Positions 16,730 to 24,922 of a stretch of DNA of 64,000 bases are shown here, piece by piece. Positions within the stretch are counted from its first letter, which is position 1, and every line of letters begins with the position of its first letter. The notes below the pieces were generated by a model, which saw only the letters and a list, made by a program, of their open reading frames with translations, did no database searches and had not been told where the DNA came from. The stretch is taken from NCBI GenBank assembly GCA_023400405.1, contig JAEXFD010000057.1, positions 62,001 to 126,000 on the forward strand, given 5' to 3'. Position numbers and translations under genes: made by a program. This DNA is from Pseudomonadota bacterium (GTDB lineage: Bacteria; Pseudomonadota; Alphaproteobacteria; Sphingomonadales; Sphingomonadaceae).

Positions 16730-18235
16730 GTGACCTCGAAGCGGCATCCCCTGCAGCACTATCTGCCCAGCCTCACCTTGCCGGTTACGCTGGCTCTGGC
16801 GGCTGTGGCGATTGCGATCGGCGCAGGGGTACGGATCGCGTTCGCCGCCGAGCTGGGTCAGCGCGCCACCTTCATCTTCTTCGTCCCCGCAGTGGTGGTC
16901 GCGGGCGCCTTCTCAGGACTGCGCGCCGGGATCGCGGCGAGCATCGCGGGTGCGGCGGTGGGCCTGTGGTGCGACAGCATGGCCGGTCCGATCACGATGG
17001 GCAGCGGGATCGCCGCCGCCGCCTTTGTCGCGATCGGCGGCGCGGTGGCGCTGGGCGGCGAGTGGTTCCAGCGCGCCCGGGCGCATGCCGAGCAGGTGAC
17101 CGAGGGGCTGGCCCGGCGCGAAGCCCATCTCCGCTCGCTGCTCGACACCGTGCCCGACGCGATCGTGGTGATCGACGAGGCGGGACTGATCCGCGACTTC
17201 AGTCCCGCGGCGGAGCGGATGTTCGGCTGGGAGGCGGAGGAGGTGCGCGGCCGCAACGTCAGCCTGCTGATGCCCGACCCCTATCGCTCCGCGCATGACG
17301 ATTATCTCGCGCGCTACTACCGGACCGGCGAGCAGCGGATCATCGGCCAGGGCCGGGTCGTCGTCGGGGAGCGCAAGGACGGGTCGACCTTTCCGATCGA
17401 GCTGGCGGTGGGCGAGATGCGCGTCGCGGGGCAGCGTCACTTCACCGGCTTCATCCGCGACCTGACCGAGCGCCAGGCGACCGAAGCGCGCGTGCAGGAA
17501 CTGCAGGACGAACTCGTCCGTGTCTCGCGCCTCACCGCGCTGGGCGAGCTGGCATCGGCATTGGCGCATGAGCTCAACCAGCCGCTCTCGGCCATCGCCA
17601 ATTACATGCAGGGCAGCCGGCGGCTGCTCGCGCGCGACGATCCCCCCCTTGAGCGCGTCAACGATGCGCTCGAGCGGACCGCCGCGCAGGCGCTGCGCGC
17701 CGGGGACATCATCCGCCGCCTGCGCGAATTCGTCGCGCGCGGCGAGACCGAGCGGTCGGTCGAGAGCCTGCCCAAGCTGGTCGAGGAAGCGAGCGCGCTC
17801 GCGCTGCTCGGCGCCAAGGAACATGGCATCCGCGTCCACTATGCCTTCGACCGCGCGGTCGACCTAGTGCTGGCGGACAAGGTGCAGATCCAGCAGGTGG
17901 TGCTCAACCTCGTGCGCAACGCCGTCGATGCGATGGTCGCCGGGCCGGCCGCGCCGCGCGAGCTGACCATCGCGCTTGCCCCTGGGGAGGCCGGGATGGT
18001 CCAGGTGACCGTTGCCGACACCGGACCCGGCATCGACCCCGATGTCGCCGGCCAACTCTTCCAGCCCTTCATTACCACCAAGCGCACCGGTATGGGCGTC
18101 GGGCTGTCGATCTCGCGCACGATCGTCGAGGCGCATGGCGGGCACATCTGGGCCGGGCCGCGCGAAGGCGGTGGCGCGGAGTTCGGCTTCACGCTGCGCC
18201 AGGTCGGCGAGGAGGAGTTGTACGATGGCGAGTGA
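16730..18235 (+). CDS. fixL: FixL-type haem-PAS oxygen-sensor histidine kinase
   Basis: 501-residue membrane sensor kinase. The N-terminus has about four hydrophobic segments (to about 110). The PAS domain (about 130-250) matches the haem PAS of rhizobial FixL: H189 (RSAHDDYLARY) is the proximal haem ligand corresponding to Bradyrhizobium H200, R195 to R206, and R209 in RIIGQGR to the distal R220. The kinase core has phospho-H280 (LASALAHELNQPLSAIANYM), then N, G1 and G2 boxes. The GTG at 16730 has GAAGGAA seven bases upstream. The gene overlaps fixJ by 11 bases and diverges from the alternative oxidase. Confidence 0.92.
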   Translation: MTSKRHPLQHYLPSLTLPVTLALAAVAIAIGAGVRIAFAAELGQRATFIFFVPAVVVAGAFSGLRAGIAASIAGAAVGLWCDSMAGPITMGSGIAAAAFVAIGGAVALGGEWFQRARAHAEQVTEGLARREAHLRSLLDTVPDAIVVIDEAGLIRDFSPAAERMFGWEAEEVRGRNVSLLMPDPYRSAHDDYLARYYRTGEQRIIGQGRVVVGERKDGSTFPIELAVGEMRVAGQRHFTGFIRDLTERQATEARVQELQDELVRVSRLTALGELASALAHELNQPLSAIANYMQGSRRLLARDDPPLERVNDALERTAAQALRAGDIIRRLREFVARGETERSVESLPKLVEEASALALLGAKEHGIRVHYAFDRAVDLVLADKVQIQQVVLNLVRNAVDAMVAGPAAPRELTIALAPGEAGMVQVTVADTGPGIDPDVAGQLFQPFITTKRTGMGVGLSISRTIVEAHGGHIWAGPREGGGAEFGFTLRQVGEEELYDGE

Positions 18236-18836
18236 TCCGATCGTCTATGTGATCGACGACGACGAAGGCGCGCGCGACGCGCTGGAGTTCCTGCTCGACA
18301 CGGCCGGCATCAGGGTCCGCTCGTTCGTCTCCGCCGATGTCTTCCTCGCCGCGTCGCCGCCGCTGGCCGGCGCCTGCATCGTCACCGACGTGCGGATGCC
18401 CGGCACCAGCGGCATCGAGCTTGTCGAGGAGATGAAACGGCGCGGCGCCGCCGTTCCGGTGATCGTCATCACCGGCCATGCCGATGTCCCGCTGGCGATC
18501 CAGGCGCTGCATGCCGGGGTCGCCGATTTCATCGAGAAGCCCTTCGACGACGAAGTCATGCTGGATGCGATCCATAAGGCGATCGCAGCGCAAGCGGGCG
18601 ATGCGCAGGCGCAGGCTGCACGCCAGGAGATACGCAATCGGATCGCGGCGCTTAGCGGGCGCGAGCGCGAGGTGATGGACGGGCTGGTGCGCGGCGAGGC
18701 GAACAAGGCGATCGCGTTCGATCTAGGAATCAGCGCGCGCACCGTCGAGGTCTACCGGGCCAATGTGATGATGAAGATGCAGGCGCGAACCCTGTCGGAT
18801 CTGGTGCGGATGGTGACGACGGTTCGGCAGGACTGA
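18225..18836 (+). CDS. fixJ: FixJ-family response regulator
   Basis: 203 residues. Receiver domain with the acidic pocket at 10-13 (IDDDE), phosphoacceptor D55 (CIVTDVRMPG), T (VITGHAD) and K (FIEKPFDD); the C-terminal LuxR/NarL-type HTH is LSGREREVMDGLVRGEANKA, then LGISARTVEVYRANVMMKM. It overlaps the fixL stop by 11 bases, so the two are translated together. In rhizobia FixJ drives fixK and nif/fix genes under low oxygen; here no fixK or cbb3 oxidase is in view and the nearest target is the alternative oxidase. Confidence 0.92.
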   Translation: MASDPIVYVIDDDEGARDALEFLLDTAGIRVRSFVSADVFLAASPPLAGACIVTDVRMPGTSGIELVEEMKRRGAAVPVIVITGHADVPLAIQALHAGVADFIEKPFDDEVMLDAIHKAIAAQAGDAQAQAARQEIRNRIAALSGREREVMDGLVRGEANKAIAFDLGISARTVEVYRANVMMKMQARTLSDLVRMVTTVRQD

Positions 18837-18956
18837 GCCAGACGGACGCCGTGCACGCAAGCCCCGCTTCCGCCGGTGAAACGGTTGTGATCCCAACGCG
18901 TTAAGCCGCGAACAGAAATGCGCGTGCCGCCGCGCGCGCCTGCAGGGAGATCGTCC

Positions 18957-20207
18957 GTGGCACTGACCGACAAGCTCAAGCGCCTCGGGCCCGGTCTCGT
19001 CACCGGCGCGGCTGATGACGATCCGAGCGGCATCGCGACCTATTCGCAGGCGGGCGCGCAGTTCGGCACCGGGCTCATGTGGACCATGACGCTCTGCTAC
19101 CCGCTGATGGTCGCGGTGCAGCTGGCGAGCGCGCGGGTCGGCCGCGTCACCGGTCAGGGTCTCGGCAACAGCCTCGGCAAGGTGATGCCGCGCTGGCTGG
19201 TGCTCGGCCTGATCGCGCTCGTATTCGTCGCCAACACGATCAACATCGGCGCCAACCTCGCCGCGATGGGAGAGGCGTCCGCGCTGGTCGTTGGCGGATG
19301 GTCGCACGGCCTGACCGTGGCCTTTGCCGTGCTCTCGCTGCTGCTGCAGCTGTTCGTTCCCTACCACCGCTACGTCAACTTCCTCAAATGGCTGACGCTG
19401 GTGCTGTTCGCCTATATCGCCCTGCTCTTCATCGTGAAGGTCGATTGGCCGTCAGCGCTGCGCGGTCTGGTGATCCCGACCATCGCCGGCGCCGGCGCGG
19501 TGACCACCATCGTCGCGGTGTTCGGCACGACGATCAGTCCCTACCTGTTCTTCTGGCAGGCAGCGCAGGAAGTCGAGGAACTCGACCAGGTCGAGGGGCG
19601 CGAGCCACTCAAGCGCAAGCGCTCTCAGGCTCCAGATGCGCTCAGCCGGATCCGCTGGGACACCTTCGCCGGAATGGCGGTATCGAACATCGTCGCGCTC
19701 GCCATCATCCTCGGCACCGCAACGACCCTCCACGCCGCCGGCAAGACCGATATCCAGAGCGCGGCGGACGCCGCCCAGGCGCTCAAGCCGGTGGCGGGCA
19801 ATCTCGCCTTCGTCATCTTCAGCCTCGGCATCGTCGGCACCGGCCTGCTCGCGGTTCCGATCCTCGCCGGCTCGTCCGCCTATGCCATCTGCGAGATCGG
19901 GGGCTGGACCGCCAGCCTCGAGCATCAGCCGTGGCGCGCCAAGGCCTTCTATCTGGTCATCACGCTCGGCATGCTACTGGGGCTCGCGATCGACTGGTCG
20001 CCGATCAATCCGATGAAAGCACTCTTCTGGAGCGCGGTCATCAACGGCCTCGTCGCGGTTCCGGTGCTGATCGGCCTGATGATCGTGGTCTCGAAGACCA
20101 GTATCATGGGCGAGTTCGTGGCATCGGCCGGGCTCAAATTCTTCGGGTGGCTGGCGACCGCGGTGATGGCGATCGCCGCGATCGCGATGGTTGTGTTTCC
20201 GGGCTAG
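18957..20207 (+). CDS. NRAMP-related metal-ion transporter, atypical
   Basis: 416-residue multi-spanning transporter with about 11 hydrophobic segments, of the NRAMP superfamily. The helix-1 metal-binding motif that is usually DPGN reads DPSG at 22-25, so the asparagine ligand is absent, and the helix-6 site usually containing a methionine (MPHNLYLHS in classical members) reads TTISPYLFFW at 191-200. Classical Mn/Fe selectivity is therefore doubtful; NRAMP-related Mg or other ion transporters are an alternative. The GTG at 18957 follows AGGGAGATC; an in-frame ATG at 18918 has no ribosome site. Confidence 0.85.
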   Translation: MALTDKLKRLGPGLVTGAADDDPSGIATYSQAGAQFGTGLMWTMTLCYPLMVAVQLASARVGRVTGQGLGNSLGKVMPRWLVLGLIALVFVANTINIGANLAAMGEASALVVGGWSHGLTVAFAVLSLLLQLFVPYHRYVNFLKWLTLVLFAYIALLFIVKVDWPSALRGLVIPTIAGAGAVTTIVAVFGTTISPYLFFWQAAQEVEELDQVEGREPLKRKRSQAPDALSRIRWDTFAGMAVSNIVALAIILGTATTLHAAGKTDIQSAADAAQALKPVAGNLAFVIFSLGIVGTGLLAVPILAGSSAYAICEIGGWTASLEHQPWRAKAFYLVITLGMLLGLAIDWSPINPMKALFWSAVINGLVAVPVLIGLMIVVSKTSIMGEFVASAGLKFFGWLATAVMAIAAIAMVVFPG

Positions 20208-20252
20208 CCTGATCGGTCGAAGATCGCCTGACACGGAGAGCTACGATCAGAC

Positions 20253-20507
20253 ATGAACGCTGAGAACCGCTACGTTATTCAGCGCTTCTCGCTGAAAGCC
20301 GGATTTCTGGCGGTGTTCGCGCTTGCGCAACAGAATGAGGGATACCTGCTCACGCTCTCCATCCTGTTCGCGCTCGCAGCTCTGATCAACACTGGTCTGG
20401 CGCTGTATCACAGGACGCCGCTCCGCCGGTCCACGCTGAACTATTGGGACGAGGCAGCCGCGTTCACGCTGATGAGTGGCGTCGCCGGCCTGATCGCTCG
20501 GAATTGA
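20253..20507 (+). CDS. Small hypothetical membrane protein
   Basis: 84 residues. Hydrophobic stretches around 14-27 (AGFLAVFALA), 31-51 (LLTLSILFALAALINTGLAL) and 70-82. The segment LNYWDEAAAFTLMSGVAGL looks conserved, but I cannot name the family. A GGAGAG lies 13 bases before the ATG, a rather long spacing. It stands alone after the NRAMP-like gene in the same direction. Confidence 0.65.
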   Translation: MNAENRYVIQRFSLKAGFLAVFALAQQNEGYLLTLSILFALAALINTGLALYHRTPLRRSTLNYWDEAAAFTLMSGVAGLIARN

Positions 20508-20671
20508 GGCGCCAGTATCGAGAGCGCGATTGCCAGCGGGCGGTAGACAGCTTGCCCGTCACCGGCACCAGCGCTGGCGCGCCAACGGCGGCGCTGCCCA
20601 AAGACAGATTCGAGATTGTCATCACCGAACCGGGCCGGCCTACCTGACCAAGGCCATGCTCAGTGGGTCAA

Positions 20672-20878
20672 CTACGGACCGGGACGCTTGTCACCGTTTG
20701 CACCCGGTCCCGTCCCGGCGCGATCAGTATCTCCGTCATTATCCCCCAGCGCGTTGGTATAAAGCTGGGCGAATTCCTGATGTATGCGCGCAACCGCGGG
20801 ATCTTGGGCATCTTCGGCGCGCGCAAGCGATTGCTGGCGGCGGCGCTCCAGATATTCGCGATCGACTGGGGCGTTCAT
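20672..20878 (-). CDS. Small hypothetical protein
   Basis: 68 residues, charged, no membrane segment. It begins MNAPVDREYLERRRQQSLAR, then HQEFAQLYTNAL, and ends in a Gly/Asp-rich tail. An AGGAGG site seven bases before the ATG at 20878 makes translation very likely. The function is unknown. Confidence 0.7.
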   Translation of the reverse strand: MNAPVDREYLERRRQQSLARAEDAQDPAVARIHQEFAQLYTNALGDNDGDTDRAGTGPGANGDKRPGP

Positions 20879-21148
20879 GACGAACCCTCCTCTCCACTGC
20901 GAGTCTGCGGCGGCATTTTACCAAAAGCAGGACGGGACGATCAATCGCATATCGCGATAGTGGGGAGGCAGCAGACGCTGGCCGGCCTCGCCAGACGGGA
21001 TGGGTCATCTCGAGGCTCCGCTTCTCAAACCACGGCCACGCCCGCGCGCCTCGCCCCCACCTTTCAGCCGATTATATGCATATTCTCAGTAGCTTGCGAT
21101 TGAATTGCGCGGAGCGCCTTCCCACATTCCGAGCATCGTCAACAACGG
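20879..21148. other. Intergenic region with no supported gene
   Basis: About 270 bases between the leftward small gene and the leader element at 21149. No convincing coding frame, RNA gene or repeat is visible. Confidence 0.4.
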
Positions 21149-21262
21149 AAAGGAGGTGGTCGAATGTCTCATTGTCACATGCCGCACGCGAGCGCTGCTC
21201 GGCTGAGCTGCCAGCACCAGGCACGACAATGGAAGGGCCGCTCCGGCAACGGGGCGGCCCTT
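21149..21262 (+). promoter_or_regulatory. Putative translated leader with perfect Shine-Dalgarno and hairpin
   Basis: AAAGGAGGTG at 21149-21158 is a full ten-base complement of the 16S rRNA 3' end, six bases before an ATG at 21164 that opens a frame beginning MSHCHMPHAS. After about 70 bases comes a nine-base perfect hairpin, AAGGGCCGC / GCGGCCCTT (21233-21241 with 21254-21262). The frame runs on to 21460 and overlaps the DksA-like gene out of frame, so I read it as a short leader peptide with a hairpin controlling the zinc-finger gene, rather than a 98-residue protein. Confidence 0.4.
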
Positions 21263-21338
21263 CGCACCTCATGGGCGGCCTCGCCGCCCATGCCGACCGG
21301 ACGCCGCCCTGCGCGTTGGTGCATCAAAAGGACCGAAC

Positions 21339-21602
21339 ATGGCCAATGGCTGGGCGCAGGATGGCGCCGTACAGGATCAGATCGACGATACCGTGGCGGA
21401 CGCCGTGAGCCACGCCCGCGCGTTGCTCGCCACCGGCGAAGGCTCGCGGTGCTGCAATGACTGCGGCGAGGAGATTGCGGCGGCGCGCCGCAAGGCGCAG
21501 CCGGCGAGCCGCACCTGCATCGCCTGTCAGGCCGACCGCGACGCGGCAATCCGTACCGTCGGCATCAACCGTCGCGGGAGCAAAGATAGTCAGCTCCGCT
21601 AG
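21339..21602 (+). CDS. DksA/TraR-family C4 zinc-finger protein
   Basis: 87 residues. C39-x2-C42 and C60-x2-C63 (RCCNDCGEE ... SRTCIACQADRD) form the DksA/TraR C4 zinc finger, near the C-terminus as in short YbiI-like members. The N-terminal helix DGAVQDQIDDTVADAVSHAR is too short for a full DksA coiled coil, though it keeps acidic residues. AAGGA lies just before the ATG. It probably binds RNA polymerase through the secondary channel; its targets are unknown. Confidence 0.88.
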   Translation: MANGWAQDGAVQDQIDDTVADAVSHARALLATGEGSRCCNDCGEEIAAARRKAQPASRTCIACQADRDAAIRTVGINRRGSKDSQLR

Positions 21603-21615
21603 GGGCGGCGATGCT

Positions 21616-21807
21616 CTAATCTGTCTGATCCGCCCGCAACAGCACCCCCCTGCCGAGTGGCTCGACCTCGATCCTGTCGAGTTGCTTCAGCAAATCGTCG
21701 AAGATCGAATCGGGCTCGACCGGTATGGCGCCTCTAAACGTGTCCCCGAGCCGATGCAGGTCGCGTTCGGTGAGCAGCCCAATGGCGACGATCCTGGTGT
21801 CCGACAT
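21616..21807 (-). CDS. Small hypothetical protein
   Basis: 63 residues: MSDTRIVAIGLLTERDLHRL, then a middle with IPVEPDSIFDDLLKQLDRI. The pattern looks like a real soluble small protein conserved in sphingomonads but I cannot assign a family. A modest GAGAACGG lies before the ATG at 21807. It is convergent with the zinc-finger gene, with 13 bases between the stops. Confidence 0.55.
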   Translation of the reverse strand: MSDTRIVAIGLLTERDLHRLGDTFRGAIPVEPDSIFDDLLKQLDRIEVEPLGRGVLLRADQTD

Positions 21808-21958
21808 ACCCGTTCTCTGTTGCTAACCCGCAGAACGAACAGCGATTTGTCTGGTGCCAACCGTTTCGTGGGCGTGCCATTGGCCGATCCAATCAACCCG
21901 ATGCGCCTTTTGCCCGACTTGGTCGTTGTCGCGCTTAGTCCAAAAAACGGAGAGCGAC

Positions 21959-22417
21959 ATGGCGTTCAACAAGGACATGGTGAAACTGGCCAAGGCCAAC
22001 AGCTTCTTCCAGAAGGAGGTCTATCTCGACAAGAATATCCAGATCGTCCTGATGAGCCTCAAGCCAGGTGAGGATATCGGCGAGGAAACCCACCGCGCCG
22101 ACCAGACGACCTATTTCGTTGAAGGCACGGGCAGCGCGGTGATCGATGGCCGCAGCACCAAGGTTGCCGCCAATCACATGGTGGTCATTCCGCAGGGGGC
22201 GAAGCACAACATTATCAACAAGGGCACGACACTGCTCAAGCTGTTCTCGGTCTACGCGCCGCCGGCCGAGGATCCCGGCGTCAAGCACAAGACCAAGGCC
22301 GATGCCGAGGCGGCCGAGGAGGGCGTGATCAGCAAGGCGGTGAAGACGGTCAAACAGAAGCTGTCTGATCTCCCGCCCGCCAAATCTCCTCGCACCGGGA
22401 AGGGCAAGCGGTCTTGA
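21959..22417 (+). CDS. Cupin-domain protein
   Basis: 152 residues. A single conserved cupin barrel: LMSLKPGEDIGEETHRADQT provides the first motif (G-x5-H-x-x-D/H), TTYFVEGTGSAVIDG the strand and the glutamate region, and NHMVVIPQGAKHNIIN the second motif. A lysine/alanine-rich tail follows (KHKTKADAEAAEEG). The ATG at 21959 has GGAGAG five bases upstream. It overlaps the next gene as TTGA. The substrate is unknown. Confidence 0.85.
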   Translation: MAFNKDMVKLAKANSFFQKEVYLDKNIQIVLMSLKPGEDIGEETHRADQTTYFVEGTGSAVIDGRSTKVAANHMVVIPQGAKHNIINKGTTLLKLFSVYAPPAEDPGVKHKTKADAEAAEEGVISKAVKTVKQKLSDLPPAKSPRTGKGKRS

Positions 22418-22617
22418 GCACGCAAGCCGGCAAGCTCGATATCAACGCCGCGAGCGCGGAGGAGCTGGATTCGGTTGCACCGTTATCCGGGCATGGGTTC
22501 GAGATCGTCCGCTACCGCGAGGAGCGCGGACGCTTCACCGAGTTGCGGCAGCTGGACGAAGTGCCGGGACTCGCCGGCAAGCTGGACGATGCGGCTCGGG
22601 CGCAGCTGACAGTCTAG
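22414..22617 (+). CDS. Helix-hairpin-helix (ComEA-like) protein
   Basis: 67 residues. LDINAASAEELDSVAPLSGH, then GFEIVRYREERGRF and LDEVPGLAGKLDDAA, match the tandem HhH motif of ComEA/Psb-type DNA-binding domains, without the signal peptide of true ComEA. The start is a TTG at 22414 inside the cupin stop codon, a four-base TTGA overlap that suggests coupled translation. Confidence 0.75.
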   Translation: MSTQAGKLDINAASAEELDSVAPLSGHGFEIVRYREERGRFTELRQLDEVPGLAGKLDDAARAQLTV

Positions 22618-22670
22618 TTGGGCGGCTTCGGCAGAGCGGCATTTCAATCAGGGAAACTTCGAGGTCGAAG

Positions 22671-22712
22671 CCGCGCGGCTCCGGAAGGGAGCTGGTTTCC
22701 GGAGCCGCGCGG
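22671..22712. terminator. Bidirectional terminator between HhH gene and DUF4142 gene
   Basis: A perfect 16-base stem (left arm 22671-22686, right arm 22697-22712) with a ten-base loop, lying between two convergent stops at 22617 and 22717. No long T tract follows, but position and strength fit a shared terminator. Confidence 0.75.
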
Positions 22713-22716
22713 TCCG

Positions 22717-23274
22717 TCAGGGCTTGAGCCCTTTGGCCATGTTGAGATGTGCCGCGACCGTCGGCGTCAGTGTCGTCGCAAAGGACTTGAGCGCCGGGAT
22801 GTCGCCCGACCCCGAATAGGCGCGGAGTGTGTCGAGCGCCTTTTGATGGCCCTCGACCTGCGCAGCCGCATAGGCCTTGTCGAAGGCCGCGCCCGACAGG
22901 CCCTTGAGCGAGTCGAGCTTGGCCTGCTGCTCGGCGGTCAGCGTCGCGTCGGGCGTGATCGCCGGGCTGGCGCTGGCCGCCGCGGTCTTCAGCTTCGCGG
23001 TCGAGTCGGTGTGGGCTGCGATCATCTTCTGCGCGAACTTCTTGATCGCGCTGGCGCTGCCATTGGTCAGCGCCAGCTGCGACGTCGCGATCTCGAAGGC
23101 ATCGCTCGCCGCCGCACCATTGGCGAAGGTCTGGCCCGCACTCGCCACAGGCGCCGCGCTCTCATCGGTGTCGACGGTCACGACATTGTTCGTTTCGGTC
23201 GTCGTCGCCTTTTGCCCGCACGCGGCGAGCGCCAGCGCAGCCGCGGATACCGTGGTGATCGCAACAAATTTCAT
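22717..23274 (-). CDS. DUF4142 lipoprotein
   Basis: 185 residues. The lipoprotein signal peptide ends in LALAACG, so lipidation is at the cysteine near residue 19. A Thr/Ala-rich linker is followed by the helical DUF4142 domain, a ferritin-like bundle: DAFEIATSQLALTNGSASAI, KKFAQKMIAAHTDSTAKL, then EGHQKALDTLRAY and TLTPTVAAHLNMA. AAAGGAGGG precedes the ATG. DUF4142 proteins are periplasmic, stress-associated and of unknown activity. Confidence 0.9.
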   Translation of the reverse strand: MKFVAITTVSAAALALAACGQKATTTETNNVVTVDTDESAAPVASAGQTFANGAAASDAFEIATSQLALTNGSASAIKKFAQKMIAAHTDSTAKLKTAAASASPAITPDATLTAEQQAKLDSLKGLSGAAFDKAYAAAQVEGHQKALDTLRAYSGSGDIPALKSFATTLTPTVAAHLNMAKGLKP

Positions 23275-23403
23275 GAGTCCCTCCTTTGACGAAGCAGCGT
23301 CTTGAGAACCCCCGGCACCCGCCGCTGTTCCGCCGGACCCTTCCGGCGCGCCCGCCGTTTCTAGGCGAGACCTTCGGGCATCGAACTACCAAGGAGCGAG
23401 GAT

Positions 23404-23805
23404 ATGAGCATTTTCGGCAACATCATGGGCAAGATTTTCGGCCACGGCGCCAAAGCCGCACCGGCTCCGGCCGCGCCTGCTTCTGCCGCGCCGGCACCGC
23501 AGGCCGCGCCCACCGCACCGGCGCCCGAGGCGGCGCAGCCCGCCAATGTCGATGTCGGCGCGGTGCTTTCGGAAATGGCCTCGATGAAGGAAGGTGGCGG
23601 CGGCAACTATCAGTCGTCGATCGTCGACCTGCTCAAGCTGCTCGACCTGGATTCGAGCCTCACCGCGCGCAAGGAACTGGGTGCCGAGCTCGGCGTCCAT
23701 GCCGGCGAGGATGGCAGCGCCGAGCAGAATATCGCGCTGCACAAGGCAGTGATGGCCAAGCTCGCCGAGAATGGCGGCGTCGTCCCCGACAACCTGCGGA
23801 ACTGA
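23404..23805 (+). CDS. DUF3597 domain protein
   Basis: 133 residues. It starts MSIFGNIMGKIFGHG, has an Ala/Pro-rich linker (18-48), then the DUF3597 domain with YQSSIVDLLKLLDLDSSLTA, ARKELGAELGVHAGEDGSA and NIALHKAVMAKLAENGG. The fold is LysM-partner-like, small and helical. It is followed by two genes of similar small size (23834 and 24172) in the same direction. Confidence 0.9.
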   Translation: MSIFGNIMGKIFGHGAKAAPAPAAPASAAPAPQAAPTAPAPEAAQPANVDVGAVLSEMASMKEGGGGNYQSSIVDLLKLLDLDSSLTARKELGAELGVHAGEDGSAEQNIALHKAVMAKLAENGGVVPDNLRN

Positions 23806-23833
23806 GGAGGGGCGACGCTGGCGGGAGGCCGTG

Positions 23834-24124
23834 ATGACCGAAGCGAAATGGGGCGACGAAACGCTGTCGCCCGAGATCGACTGGCGGATGAGCGCGGCGC
23901 TCGAGAATGTGCCGCGCGGTGGCAGCGATGTCGCCGAGGTCACCAGCCTTGCCGGCGCGGTTCTGGCCTGGTGCGCGCTCGACCCCGAACACCGGGCCCA
24001 GGCCGTGCTCACGCTCGAGCGTCCGGTCCAGATCGACGGCGCCAGCCTGAACGCATTCAGCGGCGACGGGATCGCCGCGCTCGCCGAGCGGCTCCCCGCG
24101 AGCGAAACGGGCCCGGACAGCTAA
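23834..24124 (+). CDS. Hypothetical protein
   Basis: 96 residues, acidic, soluble: MTEAKWGDETLSPEIDWRMS, then VTSLAGAVLAWCALDPEHRA and LTLERPVQIDG. The ATG at 23834 lies seven bases after GGGAGG. I do not recognise the family. It sits between DUF3597 and DUF937 genes, so a joint role is possible but unsupported. Confidence 0.6.
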   Translation: MTEAKWGDETLSPEIDWRMSAALENVPRGGSDVAEVTSLAGAVLAWCALDPEHRAQAVLTLERPVQIDGASLNAFSGDGIAALAERLPASETGPDS

Positions 24125-24171
24125 GGGCTGGCACCGCGAGCGCCGCCACATCTTCACGAACGAGGAACGAG

Positions 24172-24687
24172 ATGCAGGGACTGAACGAGATTTTGGCCAC
24201 CAATGGAACGGATTTCGCAGGCCTTGGCGCACGGTTCGGCCTGAGCCCCGAACAGACCAGCGCCGCTTTGGGATCGCTGCTGCCCGCGGTGCTGGGTGGC
24301 TTCCAGAACAAGGCCGACGCCGGCGATCTCGGCGCGCTGGAAGGCGCTGCGGCTGCTGTCGACCAGCCCGACACGCCGATCGGCAACGACATCCTCGGGC
24401 ACATCTTCGGCACCAAGGATGTGAGCCGGCAGGTCGCCGACCATGCCGCCGGACAAAGCGGCGTCTCGAGCACGATCCTGAAGGCGATGCTGCCGATCGT
24501 CGCGGCGATGGTGGCCAAGCATTTCGCGCAGGGCGGTACTGCCGGCGCCCCGGGCGGAGGTCTGGGCGGCGTGCTGGGATCGATCCTCGGTGCCGGCGGC
24601 ACGGGCGGCCTGGGTGGTCTCGGCGGGCTGCTCGGCGGCGGATCGGGCGGAAACCCGCTCGATCAGATTCTCGGGCGATTGCGCTAG
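24172..24687 (+). CDS. DUF937 domain protein
   Basis: 171 residues. The DUF937 helical repeat reads ARFGLSPEQTSAALGSLLPA, VLGGFQNKADAG, then FGTKDVSRQVADHAAGQSGV and LKAMLPIVAAMVAKHF; the C-terminal third is a Gly-rich low-complexity tail ending LDQILGRLR. GAGGAACG precedes the ATG at 24172. Function unknown; members often occur with other small envelope or stress genes. Confidence 0.88.
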   Translation: MQGLNEILATNGTDFAGLGARFGLSPEQTSAALGSLLPAVLGGFQNKADAGDLGALEGAAAAVDQPDTPIGNDILGHIFGTKDVSRQVADHAAGQSGVSSTILKAMLPIVAAMVAKHFAQGGTAGAPGGGLGGVLGSILGAGGTGGLGGLGGLLGGGSGGNPLDQILGRLR

Positions 24688-24919
24688 CCGACACTAGGGG
24701 CTCGGGCGTCACGGCCGGCGGAGGGCGTTTGCCGCCCGCTATCGCCTATGCCGCACCGGCTTCCGCGCACGTCTCTTTGGGGAGGGTCGATCGAGCCCGG
24801 CGCATGATCGGAGGCTTCCTCCCCGGCCGCGGTGCCCCCCATCGACATCGGCAAACGCCCCGGACTGAGAAGCGTGCATTTTTTCCGTTCGATCTCTTGA
24901 ACCCGGAATCGACGAAATT
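24688..24919. other. Intergenic region upstream of the ROSE element
   Basis: No gene supported. A CTTGAA at 24895-24900 could be a heat-shock -35-like hexamer for the Hsp20 gene; I do not see a matching conserved -10. Confidence 0.35.
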
Positions 24920-24922
24920 AGC

